From Bacillota bacterium (GTDB taxonomy: Bacteria; Bacillota; Clostridia; Lachnospirales; Cellulosilyticaceae): a stretch of 58,936 bases of DNA. The position numbers and the translations under genes are program-made. The DNA lies in the NCBI GenBank assembly GCA_023436395.1, contig JAEZJJ010000009.1, positions 1 to 58,936 of the forward strand, written 5' to 3'. Below, piece after piece: positions 18,068 through 25,605 of the stretch; positions within the stretch are counted from its first letter, which is position 1; each line of letters starts with the position of its first letter. The notes under the pieces are model-generated. The model searched no databases. It saw only the letters and a program-made list of their open reading frames with translations, and was not told the DNA's origin.

Positions 18068-19099
18068 TTAACTCTTACTAATATGCTCATAGGTATAATA
18101 CCCTACATCGCCTTCTACATTTGTAATCTCCCAATAGGACTTATCATTTTCCTCATGTTTTATCATAGTAATGGTTTGCTCCAATGTTTCATATACTTCG
18201 CCTTGAAGTAGACTCTCATACGTAACGGTATAGCTTACTTCTTGCTCTGATATTTCTTCTTGCTTTAAAATAGTTACTTTTCCACCTTGAAGGGTTGGAC
18301 TAGAGCCACCAGTTACCCAACCTCTCTCCTTAATCTCTGGTAAAACTTTTTCCTTTAAAGCATCTGATAATGTCGCATATTGAAGTGCGCCACTTCGAAG
18401 TTGTTGACCGCGAATCCAAAGTCCTAGTAGTTCTTCACTATCTGATGTATGAAGAGCATTCCAAATGTTAGCCACTTCTTCTTGTATTTCTTCTTTTGAA
18501 TAGCTATGAAGGTTGACTTTTTTATTTTCTTGATCTACTGTAACTCCATCTATCCCCATATCTTTGAAGAAACTAGAAGGTACATAAAGTTTATTATCCC
18601 TTATTTCATAGTTATAAGCAATAGAGCCTGTTTTATACCCATCACTAATAACCTCTATTTCAATACCAAGTTTTTGCTTTAAACTACAGTCTTCAGTCTC
18701 CTCATTATTTTTCCCTTCAGAAGCTAATAGGGTTATTATTGCATCTGGTAATTTACCGTTCCAATAAGGATTTTCTGTTAGTAATGCCCTTTTCAAATTA
18801 CGTCGCTGCGCATTTGTAAAATAATTCTCTAAAGTAAAGGTTATTTTCCCTTTTAACCACTCACTTGTTGTAGTCTCCCACTTAATATCCGTAGCACCTA
18901 TCTCTCCTAAGGTTAGCCTTAAAGGAACCAAATCACATTCATCTACACTAGGAAGTACTAATAACGCTTTCTGCTCTATGCCATTAGTAACAAACTTATA
19001 ACTATTTTCCTTCTCTAGAACTGAAGCCATAGTTACTCCACTAAAAGCTACTATCGTGATCACCATACCAATTACTGCTAGAAAACGTTTTTTCTTCAT
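18068..19099 (-). CDS. secreted protein with a stalk-like domain, function unknown
   Basis: 343 residues from ATG 19099, which has GGGGGA upstream; an ATG 7 codons earlier lacks a ribosome site. A signal peptide (FLAVIGMVITIVAFSGVTMA) precedes a region resembling the copper amine oxidase-like stalk domain: VPLRLTLGEIGATDIKWE near 60-80 and LYVPSSFFKDMGIDGVTVDQ near 175-195. The C-terminal 130 residues (IWNALHTSDSEELLGLWIRG ... YWEITNVEGDVGYYTYEH) look like a separate NTF2- or DUF-type domain that I do not recognise. Exported; no enzyme motif is evident. Confidence 0.75.
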   Translation of the reverse strand: MKKKRFLAVIGMVITIVAFSGVTMASVLEKENSYKFVTNGIEQKALLVLPSVDECDLVPLRLTLGEIGATDIKWETTTSEWLKGKITFTLENYFTNAQRRNLKRALLTENPYWNGKLPDAIITLLASEGKNNEETEDCSLKQKLGIEIEVISDGYKTGSIAYNYEIRDNKLYVPSSFFKDMGIDGVTVDQENKKVNLHSYSKEEIQEEVANIWNALHTSDSEELLGLWIRGQQLRSGALQYATLSDALKEKVLPEIKERGWVTGGSSPTLQGGKVTILKQEEISEQEVSYTVTYESLLQGEVYETLEQTITMIKHEENDKSYWEITNVEGDVGYYTYEHISKS

Positions 19100-19260
19100 A
19101 CTTAATCCCCCTTTACTCAATCTTCTGTTTATAATACTATTTTATAATTTAAGTATATACCTACCTGGTAGTAAATGTAAGTGCTTGGTTACATTTTTTG
19201 CAAGAAACCGACTTTTTCTTAAGAGCTTCCTGTAAAAAACGCATTTCCCTGGACTATAAA

Positions 19261-19300
19261 GAAGTGCTTCAAGCTCTACCATTTAAGCTTGAAGCACTTC
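19261..19300. terminator. terminator of the repeat-protein gene
   Basis: Perfect 15-bp stem (19261-19275 with 19286-19300) just past the stop at 19309. Confidence 0.85.
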
Positions 19301-19308
19301 TTTATGAA

Positions 19309-20634
19309 TTATTCTATATCTTGCTTATCTATAACTTCGCTCATTCTCATTCTAATTTCCTGAAGTTTTCTATCTATTTCTTTTAAGTAATCTCTTTCTT
19401 CTGTCGCCTCTTGCGTTAAATCTTCTTCATCCATTTGTTCCATCTGAGTAATACATTCTACAGCCTTCTTAGGATTGGTGTCTAAAACATCTTCTTCCTC
19501 TACTTCCTGAAGTAGTTCGTTAAAATTAATTTTCTGACCTGTATAGCGAGCTTCAAGATTTTTCTGCATATAGGATTTATCAAACAGTTTTTGGCTTTGA
19601 GAGATATTACTCATTTTACTAATTTGTGCTTCTAATTCTCTAGCTTTCTCCTCAACACGTTTATCTTTGCTAATACTATTAATGATTCGCCTTAACTCTT
19701 CGCTAACTGTCTCTGCTCCCACTTCACCTTCTACTGCTCCTTCTGGCAATATAAAACTTACATGTTCATGACTTCCATGAGACTTTTCTCCTTCATGACC
19801 ATCATAAGATTTTCCTTTATCATGATCTCCATATGGCTTTCCTCCATCTTGCCCTCCATATGGCTTTCCTCCATCTTGATCTCCATATGGCTTTCCTTTA
19901 TCATGATTTCCATATGGCTCTCCTCCGTCATGGTCTCCATATGGCTTTCCTCCATCATGGTCTCCATATGGCTTTCCTCCTTCTTGGCCTCCATATGGCT
20001 TTCCTCCGTCATGGTCTCCATATGGCTTTCCTCCATCTTGGCTTCCATATGGCTTTCCTCCGTCATGGTCTCCATATGGCTTTCCTCCATCTTGGCCTCC
20101 ATATGACTTTCCTCCATCTTGGCCATCATATGGTTTTCCTCCATAAGGTTTCCCTCCATCTTGGCCTCCATATGGCTTATCATCATTTTTCTTCTGTGGA
20201 AGTGCATTTATTGGCGTAAGTTTTGGAGGTGTTACTTGTTTAGGAAATAGATGATCTATTATAGGGAATAACATATACCTTTCCCTCATAAATCCAACTA
20301 CTACAGTTTCTATTCCTCTCATTTCATAGTCCACTACCAATGCCACACCATCAATATCTTCTAGTTTTAGACCACTTCCTAAAATATTCTTTTCCTCTAC
20401 TAACCATCTTGTCTCCTTTTGCGCCCCTAACTTACCTAACTTCACACCTCTATTCTGCGATTTACTAAATACACAAAATATATAGTCATTACTTGTTGGT
20501 AATGATTTCAAATTTTGTACATAGCATCTAATCATACCTGGTGAAGAAAGTGTCACATGCCCCGTTACCTTATGTCCATCTATGCCATATGTAGAAATGT
20601 TTTCTTGCAAGCTAATAAGATTATTTACATACAT
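19309..20634 (-). CDS. repeat protein with Gly/Tyr/Asp-rich nonapeptide array
   Basis: 441 residues. There is no signal peptide. The N-terminal 130 residues form a folded-looking domain (GHVTLSSPGMIRCYVQNLKS, DIDGVALVVDYEMRGIETVV) that I do not recognise. Residues about 153-290 hold roughly fifteen copies of a 9-residue unit, K-P-Y-G-x-[Q/H]-D-G-G. The last 120 residues are acidic and helical (SKDKRVEEKARELEAQISKM; KAVECITQMEQMDEEDL). Such hydrophilic Gly/Tyr/His repeats are typical of spore coat, exosporium or surface-structure proteins, but that role is inference. It is monocistronic with a strong terminator. Confidence 0.8.
   Translation of the reverse strand: MYVNNLISLQENISTYGIDGHKVTGHVTLSSPGMIRCYVQNLKSLPTSNDYIFCVFSKSQNRGVKLGKLGAQKETRWLVEEKNILGSGLKLEDIDGVALVVDYEMRGIETVVVGFMRERYMLFPIIDHLFPKQVTPPKLTPINALPQKKNDDKPYGGQDGGKPYGGKPYDGQDGGKSYGGQDGGKPYGDHDGGKPYGSQDGGKPYGDHDGGKPYGGQEGGKPYGDHDGGKPYGDHDGGEPYGNHDKGKPYGDQDGGKPYGGQDGGKPYGDHDKGKSYDGHEGEKSHGSHEHVSFILPEGAVEGEVGAETVSEELRRIINSISKDKRVEEKARELEAQISKMSNISQSQKLFDKSYMQKNLEARYTGQKINFNELLQEVEEEDVLDTNPKKAVECITQMEQMDEEDLTQEATEERDYLKEIDRKLQEIRMRMSEVIDKQDIE
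19765..20178 (-). repeat. 27-bp tandem repeat array coding for the KPYGxxDGG units
   Basis: About fifteen 27-bp units. Most variation is at the two codons after KPYG (GQ, DH, SQ, NH). Long ORFs on the other five frames here are by-products of the repeat. Confidence 0.9.
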
Positions 20635-20751
20635 TTTCTTATCCCTCCGTTGTCCTTATTTAATCATTCTATATTATGTATATGAAACCACCTCATATAC
20701 TATGACAACAAAGGGATAAGCCAGTACCATAAAGTTTACTTTTCTATTACG

Positions 20752-21612
20752 TTATATAACACCTTGTTCCTTTAATAAATCTACAATTTCATCATAGGCA
20801 TCTACTTCTTTGCCTGTCCATAGATAAAACCCATGAACACCTTGATTAATAAGCATCCCTATTCCATGTACTACTTCTAAACCATGAGCTTTAGCCCACG
20901 AAAGTAGTTTGGTGGTATGAGGTGTATAAACAATATCACATACGACTAAATCTTTTGGCGGTCTTATTCCTTCATCTACTGGACTTAAATCCTTTTGCTT
21001 ACTCATTCCTAGTGGCGTAGTATTCACCAGGAAATCTACACCTTCAAGACTTGCCTCTGTCACACTTAAAGGACCTGTTTTTATGGATAATTCCTTAAAG
21101 CGGGACTTAATTTGCGCGCCTAAGGCTTCTGCTTTCTCCACCGTATGATTAAGAATAATGAGTTCATTAATTCCTGCAGCAGCTAACTCTACTGCCACGG
21201 CGCGGCTAGCACCACCTGCCCCTAATACCATAGCGACTTTCCCTTCTAAGCTATGTCCTGCATCACGGACTGATTTTACAAATCCCACACCATCAGTATT
21301 ATAGCCAATGAGCTTCCCACTTTCATTCTTAATACAGTTCACAGCCCCTATAAGTGCTGCATTGGAATCTACTTCATCTAAATATTTCATTACCTCTATC
21401 TTATGAGGAATTGTTACATTACACCCTATTAATCCTAATGCTCTAATCCCATCTAAAGCTGCTTTTACATCCTCTTCTTTGACATCAAAACATACATACT
21501 TCATATCTAACCCACACTTCCCAGCTAAATAATTATGTATATATGGCGAAAAACTATGATTAACAGGATGTCCTATCAGACAGGCTACTTTAGTATTTCC
21601 ACTAATTTTCAT
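20752..21612 (-). CDS. aroE: shikimate dehydrogenase
   Basis: 286 residues from ATG 21612 (MKISGNTKVACLIGHPVNHS), preceded by GGAGGAG; a start 22 codons upstream would add a basic tail without a ribosome site. Shikimate-site residues lie in HPVNHSFSPYIHN, the catalytic Lys in NVTIPHKIEVMKYLD, Asp in NTDGVGF, and the NADPH loop is LGAGGASRAVAVEL; QGVHGFYLWTG is near the end. It reduces 3-dehydroshikimate to shikimate. It is a single gene, away from the aroF/pheA pair at 32-34 kb. Confidence 0.95.
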   Translation of the reverse strand: MKISGNTKVACLIGHPVNHSFSPYIHNYLAGKCGLDMKYVCFDVKEEDVKAALDGIRALGLIGCNVTIPHKIEVMKYLDEVDSNAALIGAVNCIKNESGKLIGYNTDGVGFVKSVRDAGHSLEGKVAMVLGAGGASRAVAVELAAAGINELIILNHTVEKAEALGAQIKSRFKELSIKTGPLSVTEASLEGVDFLVNTTPLGMSKQKDLSPVDEGIRPPKDLVVCDIVYTPHTTKLLSWAKAHGLEVVHGIGMLINQGVHGFYLWTGKEVDAYDEIVDLLKEQGVI

Positions 21613-21760
21613 AATGTTTCTCCTCCATCTTCTCCTTTGATTCTTTTTACCATTATAACCGATTATCACTAACCACAATACTATTTAATTGAAATTTAGT
21701 GGGGTAAGGATAAAAGGAAGCACCCACGCTAGGGGGTATTTACTTTTTTCGCTCCCCACT

Positions 21761-21827
21761 ACTGACAGAACGAAAAGTAACACGTGAGTGTTACGACCAG
21801 ATGCGCTAGCAGATGGGTTCTGTCAGT
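21761..21827. other. cruciform-forming inverted repeat
   Basis: ACTGACAGAAC (21761-21771) pairs with GTTCTGTCAGT (21817-21827); inside lies a second hairpin, GTAACAC/GTGTTAC (21777-21793). Strand and function are unknown. Confidence 0.7.
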
Positions 21828-21835
21828 GTCTTGGT

Positions 21836-22099
21836 GTTTGTAAGAAAGGGTGATGGGCGGAAAGGAGAGGGGAAGGGCTATCTTCCAGTGCTCCGGTCCG
21901 TATTTTTCGAAGCACTAAGCTCACTTATTTAGATGAACGCCTGAAAACTCCCGTTGGTCAGATACCCACAGGGCACACAGCACGCAGGCTAAAACCCATC
22001 TAAAACGTTTGCTAAGTGCTTCTCTAAAAATACTCCCAAGTCACCCTTCCAGACAGCCCTTCCCCGCTCCTTTCTCTCAGCGTTCTTGTGCTTACAAAC
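21836..22099. other. 264-bp imperfect inverted duplication, candidate structured RNA
   Basis: The two arms share, in inverted orientation, GTTTGTAAG, AAGGAGnGGGGAAGGGCT, GTATTTTT, AAGCACTnAGC, TTTAGATG and CCTG. No coding frame is seen. GC content is higher than the flanks. It may be two copies of one element joined tail to tail, or a long RNA hairpin. The rest of 21.7-22.3 kb shows nothing else that I can name. Confidence 0.6.
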
Positions 22100-22200
22100 T
22101 ACCACGATGGATGAGACTGCATGTAAAAAGATGATGCCAAACTACGCTCACAAGCGGTTTTTCTATGTTATTTCCAAACTATAAAAATATGCATAAAGAC

Positions 22201-22223
22201 TCCTGATATGTTGACTATCAGGA
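22201..22223 (-). terminator. possible terminator of the candidate ncRNA
   Basis: TCCTGATA/TATCAGGA hairpin followed on the minus strand by GTCTTTATGC; weak U tract. Confidence 0.4.
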
Positions 22224-22298
22224 TGTTGAGATATATAGTTTATCTCTTATAACAGGTATTATAGCTTCTATCTCTACAATTCTTTAAACACTGGAAAA

Positions 22299-22501
22299 CT
22301 AGGGGCAGGTGCCCAAATAATAACGTGTAGAGCTTCTCAACATTTTGTTCTTACCAAGCAGTAGCTATGTAGGAGCGTTAGCGAGTTCTCAGCCGTTCAT
22401 AAGGATTATGAGTTTAGAACTTCTTGGAGACTTGAGATAGCAGTTGGAAGTGAGTCCCCTAGCCAATCTACATAACGGAATTTCGCATTACACGTTATTG
22501 T
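22299..22501 (-). ncRNA. candidate pseudoknotted ncRNA, about 200 nt
   Basis: Nested pairings AATAACGTGTA/TACACGTTATT (22319-22329, 22489-22499) and TATGTAG/CTACATA (about 22366, 22467) enclose a hairpin AGTTCT/AGAACT. CTAGGGG/CCCCTAG (22300, 22456) crosses the outer stem and would make a pseudoknot. There is no ORF. A promoter-like sequence lies upstream on the minus strand, so that strand is preferred. I cannot name the family; raiA-type RNA is of similar size and worth testing. Confidence 0.5.
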
Positions 22502-22504
22502 TCA

Positions 22505-22534
22505 AATATAAATTTAAAAATTATTAATTTCCAA
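22505..22534 (-). promoter_or_regulatory. possible promoter for the candidate ncRNA
   Basis: TTGGAA (22529-22534), 18-base spacer, TATATT (22505-22510) on the minus strand. Confidence 0.4.
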
Positions 22535-22554
22535 AATTTTATTTGATTTTTTCT

Positions 22555-22600
22555 GACTATTGTGATAGTCTAAGTTCATAGTTTAACTATTGCAATAGTC
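22555..22600. promoter_or_regulatory. two BlaI-type operators
   Basis: Two near-identical dyads, GACTATTGTGATAGTC (22555-22570) and AACTATTGCAATAGTC (22585-22600), centred 30 bp apart immediately before blaI. They are expected to be bound by the BlaI-family dimer encoded next to them, giving autorepression that is lifted when BlaR1 triggers cleavage. Confidence 0.8.
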
Positions 22601-22621
22601 ACTTTGAAAGGAAGTTGTTCT

Positions 22622-22981
22622 ATGGAAATAAAATTATTTGATTCTGAATTAAAAGTAATGGAAACTTTATGGAAAGAGGGGGATCTTCCTGCAAGTGAAA
22701 TGGCTAAGCTCCTAAAAAGAGAAATTGGTTGGAATAGGAATACAACTTATACCATTATTAAAAAGTGTATTGAAAAAGGGGCTATTGAACGTATTGAACC
22801 TAATTATATCTGTCATGCTTTAGTTACCAAAGAGTACATTCAGCAAGTAGAAAGTTCCAGTCTCGTCAACAAAATGTTTGAAGGTTCTATTGAGAAATTT
22901 GTCGCCGCTTTTGCAGGTCATCAAAAATTATCTGCAGAAGAAGTGGAACGGCTCCAAAATTTAATAGAGGAGATGAAATAA
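22622..22981 (+). CDS. blaI: BlaI/MecI/CopY family transcriptional repressor
   Basis: 119 residues from ATG 22622, with AAAGGAAG upstream; an earlier in-frame TTG overlaps the ribosome site. It carries a winged-helix domain typical of BlaI (LKVMETLWKEGDLPASEMAK, NRNTTYTIIKKCIEKGAIER) and a short dimerisation tail (FAGHQKLSAEEVERLQNLIEEMK). It is co-transcribed with a BlaR1-type sensor (2-base gap). The symbol names the family; there is no beta-lactamase gene in the window, so the regulon may be wall-stress or something else. Confidence 0.88.
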   Translation: MEIKLFDSELKVMETLWKEGDLPASEMAKLLKREIGWNRNTTYTIIKKCIEKGAIERIEPNYICHALVTKEYIQQVESSSLVNKMFEGSIEKFVAAFAGHQKLSAEEVERLQNLIEEMK

Positions 22982-22983
22982 AT

Positions 22984-24675
22984 ATGCACTGGATATCTTT
23001 AGGTCAAATCTCTTTAATAGGAACGCTTCTTATTATAATGGTACTTATTATCAGAAGCTTAAATAAGCAAAAGCTTAGCCACGGTGCTATTCTTTTACTG
23101 TGGCAAATTGTCCTTATTCGGCTTTTCTTACCTGTGTCTATTCCTTCTTCAATCAGTCCATTAAACAATGTAGGTGCAATAAAGGATTTATTTTTCTTAA
23201 ATACTAGCCAAGAGGTGACTTCTTCTATTTCCTTTACTCCCGCAGAAATGCTCTCAGAAGGACTCCCCAGCCCTTCTCCCTCACCAAACCAAGCCCAACC
23301 TCTCACCTTGTCACAGCTTTTAACGTTTATTTGGCTCTTAGGTATGTTGGGCTTAATGGGTAGGTTTATTGTTCTTTCTTATCGCAGTCACAGGGTTCTT
23401 AAGGAAGCTTTACCTATTAAAAATCTCGCTCCTTCCATTTCTTATCTACAAAGAAATAAAAGGACTATTACCTTTTTAGAATCTGACAGACTTTCTACCC
23501 CTATTACTTATGGGTTATTAAAACCCAAGATTATATTTCCTAAGGCTATGAGTCATTCACCAAAAGAACTTCATTATGTTTTAACCCATGAAATGATTCA
23601 CATTCAGTATTATCATGTTTTTTGGAAAAAGGCAGCCTTACTCCTTGTCTGTATTTATTGGTTTAACCCCTTAGTATGGTTAATGTATCACTTTATTAAT
23701 AAAGATATAGAACTTGCTTGTGACGAAAAAGTGCTCAAGCAAGTAGGGCAAGACGAGAAGGAATATTATGCCTTAAGCCTCCTTCATCTTGCCGCAAAAG
23801 AAAAGAATTTTTGGACTCTGTCCAGTGCCTTTGGAAAAAATGCTATTGAAGAAAGGATTATATCTATTATGAAAAAAAGAAATACTTCTCTATTAGTAAC
23901 GCTAAGTATACTTACCTTAAGTCTCACTGCAACTTGCTTGTCTGCTACTACCTATATTCCAACAAAAAATCAGGCTACTCAGCAAACCGCTCCTAGTTCT
24001 AATTCTAATCTTTCTTGGTCACATTCTGTAGGTTTTGATATGACATCAGAATTTAAGGCCTACGAAAAATACGGTTTAACCTATAAGGCGGATGAAAATA
24101 GTTATTACTATAATAATCAAAAAGTAAAATTATTCGTTGATAAACTTTTCATGTTTACACGCCCAGGTGGTACAATCTGCATAAAGGCTATTCGAGATAA
24201 GAAAAACCAATTAACAGGACTAAAACAAGTCACCTCAGATGAGTTAGATTCACTCTTTACTGGTTCATCAGAGGACATTGCCTCATTATCCCCTGAAGAT
24301 TTGACGCCAGAAGCAGAAGAGCTTGGTGAACTCCCTGGCAAAAATGAACCTCTATCTATAAGCTCTGCCACAGAAGGAGATGCGCCTTCTGAAAGGCCTT
24401 CTGAAACGCCTAATGCAAAAGAGGCCTATACTCCTTATGGAGTCACTTATAACAAAAGTAACGATACATGGAAAATGAATGGTCAGATTATTTCTCTTCT
24501 TTACGATGAAGGCTATCACACCTATATTAATAACTCTAAGGAAGCCCGTGAAAATGGTGTCAAGCTCCAGGTGATACGTAATCAAGATCATACTATTCAT
24601 TCTATAGATATCCTCACAGAAAAAGAGCTTACTCAGTTAAAGAAAAAGGTGCCTTTTCTAAAGAATGCCTTATAA
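22984..24675 (+). CDS. BlaR1/M56 family metalloprotease antirepressor
   Basis: 563 residues. Membrane helices lie at about 5-22, 32-52, 110-135 and 310-330. The cytosolic M56 protease domain has HEMIH near residue 202 and downstream acidic ligands in ELACDEKVL. The part outside the membrane (about 330-563) is not a penicillin-binding domain; it holds two related modules (YGLTYKADENSYYYNNQKV and YGVTYNKSNDTWKMNGQII) separated by an acidic linker. It presumably cleaves the BlaI-type repressor on sensing a signal. The signal is unknown, and the sensor differs from true BlaR1. Confidence 0.85.
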   Translation: MHWISLGQISLIGTLLIIMVLIIRSLNKQKLSHGAILLLWQIVLIRLFLPVSIPSSISPLNNVGAIKDLFFLNTSQEVTSSISFTPAEMLSEGLPSPSPSPNQAQPLTLSQLLTFIWLLGMLGLMGRFIVLSYRSHRVLKEALPIKNLAPSISYLQRNKRTITFLESDRLSTPITYGLLKPKIIFPKAMSHSPKELHYVLTHEMIHIQYYHVFWKKAALLLVCIYWFNPLVWLMYHFINKDIELACDEKVLKQVGQDEKEYYALSLLHLAAKEKNFWTLSSAFGKNAIEERIISIMKKRNTSLLVTLSILTLSLTATCLSATTYIPTKNQATQQTAPSSNSNLSWSHSVGFDMTSEFKAYEKYGLTYKADENSYYYNNQKVKLFVDKLFMFTRPGGTICIKAIRDKKNQLTGLKQVTSDELDSLFTGSSEDIASLSPEDLTPEAEELGELPGKNEPLSISSATEGDAPSERPSETPNAKEAYTPYGVTYNKSNDTWKMNGQIISLLYDEGYHTYINNSKEARENGVKLQVIRNQDHTIHSIDILTEKELTQLKKKVPFLKNAL

Positions 24676-24692
24676 AATATCTCAAACTCTTT

Positions 24693-25472
24693 TTATTTTA
24701 TACTTAAGATTTCTTTGAGCCATTCTGCTGCTAGCTCAAACCAACGTGCTACATGAGGATCTGCCAGCCTCCCATTCTCTTCTTCACTGACCTCCTTTGT
24801 GGCCAATGACAAGCCATGTTTACCATGAGGAAATAAATGCACTTCTTGAGATACCCCTTGTTTTTTAAGAGCCTGACTAAATAGCAAGGTATTCTCAACA
24901 GGTACTGTTTCATCATCCATGGTATGCCACATAAAAGTAGGAGGAACCTTTGCTGTGACAAACTTTTCAAGTGACCATTTCTCTTGGTCACTTTTTTCTT
25001 GCCCTGCTAGCTTAATAAAGCTTCCTTGGTGAGCAAACTCCCCTGCACTGATTACAGGATAAGCCAGAATCATAGCATCAGGTCTTCTTTGACCAGCTTC
25101 CCCCATGCCTTCAAATAGGTCTTCTTCTGCCCAAAACACACCTAGACTCGCTGCTAGATGTCCTCCTGCTGAAAACCCACAGACAGCTACTTTTGGGATA
25201 CAGTCAAATGTCTCTGCCCTTTCCCTCACTACACTTACTGCCCAAGCTAATTGTCTAAGAGGTAATGTCCCTAATGGCTCATCATTGGTGCAATCGTAAT
25301 CTAATACAAAAGCAGCAAACCCTGCTTCATTCCAAGCACGAGCTACAGGTTCTGCTTCTCTTGGAGAAGTAAAACCGTAACCTCCTCCAGGACAAATCAC
25401 AACTGCTGGTGCTTTTTTGCAAGGATAAATAGTTAAAGTAGCTGTCCCCATAGGACTATTGATCTTATTCAT
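24693..25472 (-). CDS. alpha/beta hydrolase (BD-FAE-like carbohydrate esterase)
   Basis: 259 residues. The oxyanion loop is CPGGGYGF, the nucleophile Ser101 is in GFSAGGH, the acid is in WHTMDDETVPVENT (near 197) and His is in FPHGKHGLSLA (near 229). There is no signal peptide, so it is cytosolic. The arrangement matches the BD-FAE/acetyl xylan esterase-like group, which deacylates plant-derived sugars; the exact substrate is an inference. Monocistronic, convergent with the BlaR1 gene. Confidence 0.82.
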   Translation of the reverse strand: MNKINSPMGTATLTIYPCKKAPAVVICPGGGYGFTSPREAEPVARAWNEAGFAAFVLDYDCTNDEPLGTLPLRQLAWAVSVVRERAETFDCIPKVAVCGFSAGGHLAASLGVFWAEEDLFEGMGEAGQRRPDAMILAYPVISAGEFAHQGSFIKLAGQEKSDQEKWSLEKFVTAKVPPTFMWHTMDDETVPVENTLLFSQALKKQGVSQEVHLFPHGKHGLSLATKEVSEEENGRLADPHVARWFELAAEWLKEILSIK

Positions 25473-25571
25473 AACTCATCTCCCTATTCTCTCTTATCAT
25501 TCAACCTATGTCTTTATCTCTTTATAGCATACATTACTTTTATTTAAAAGCTTTTAGTCATAAAAACAAAT

Positions 25572-25601
25572 AAGTGCGCTCCTATTTCTAGGAACGCACT
25601 C
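25572..25601. terminator. terminator of ptsG
   Basis: GAGTGCGTTCCTA/TAGGAGCGCACTT stem on the minus strand just past the ptsG stop. Confidence 0.85.
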
Positions 25602-25605
25602 TTTA

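Noticed and set aside
19758..20219. Long overlapping ORFs on other frames and strand across the nonapeptide array
   Set aside because: They are shadows of the 27-bp repeat. No ribosome sites, and their His/Met/Ser-Ile-Trp composition is a direct result of the repeat unit.
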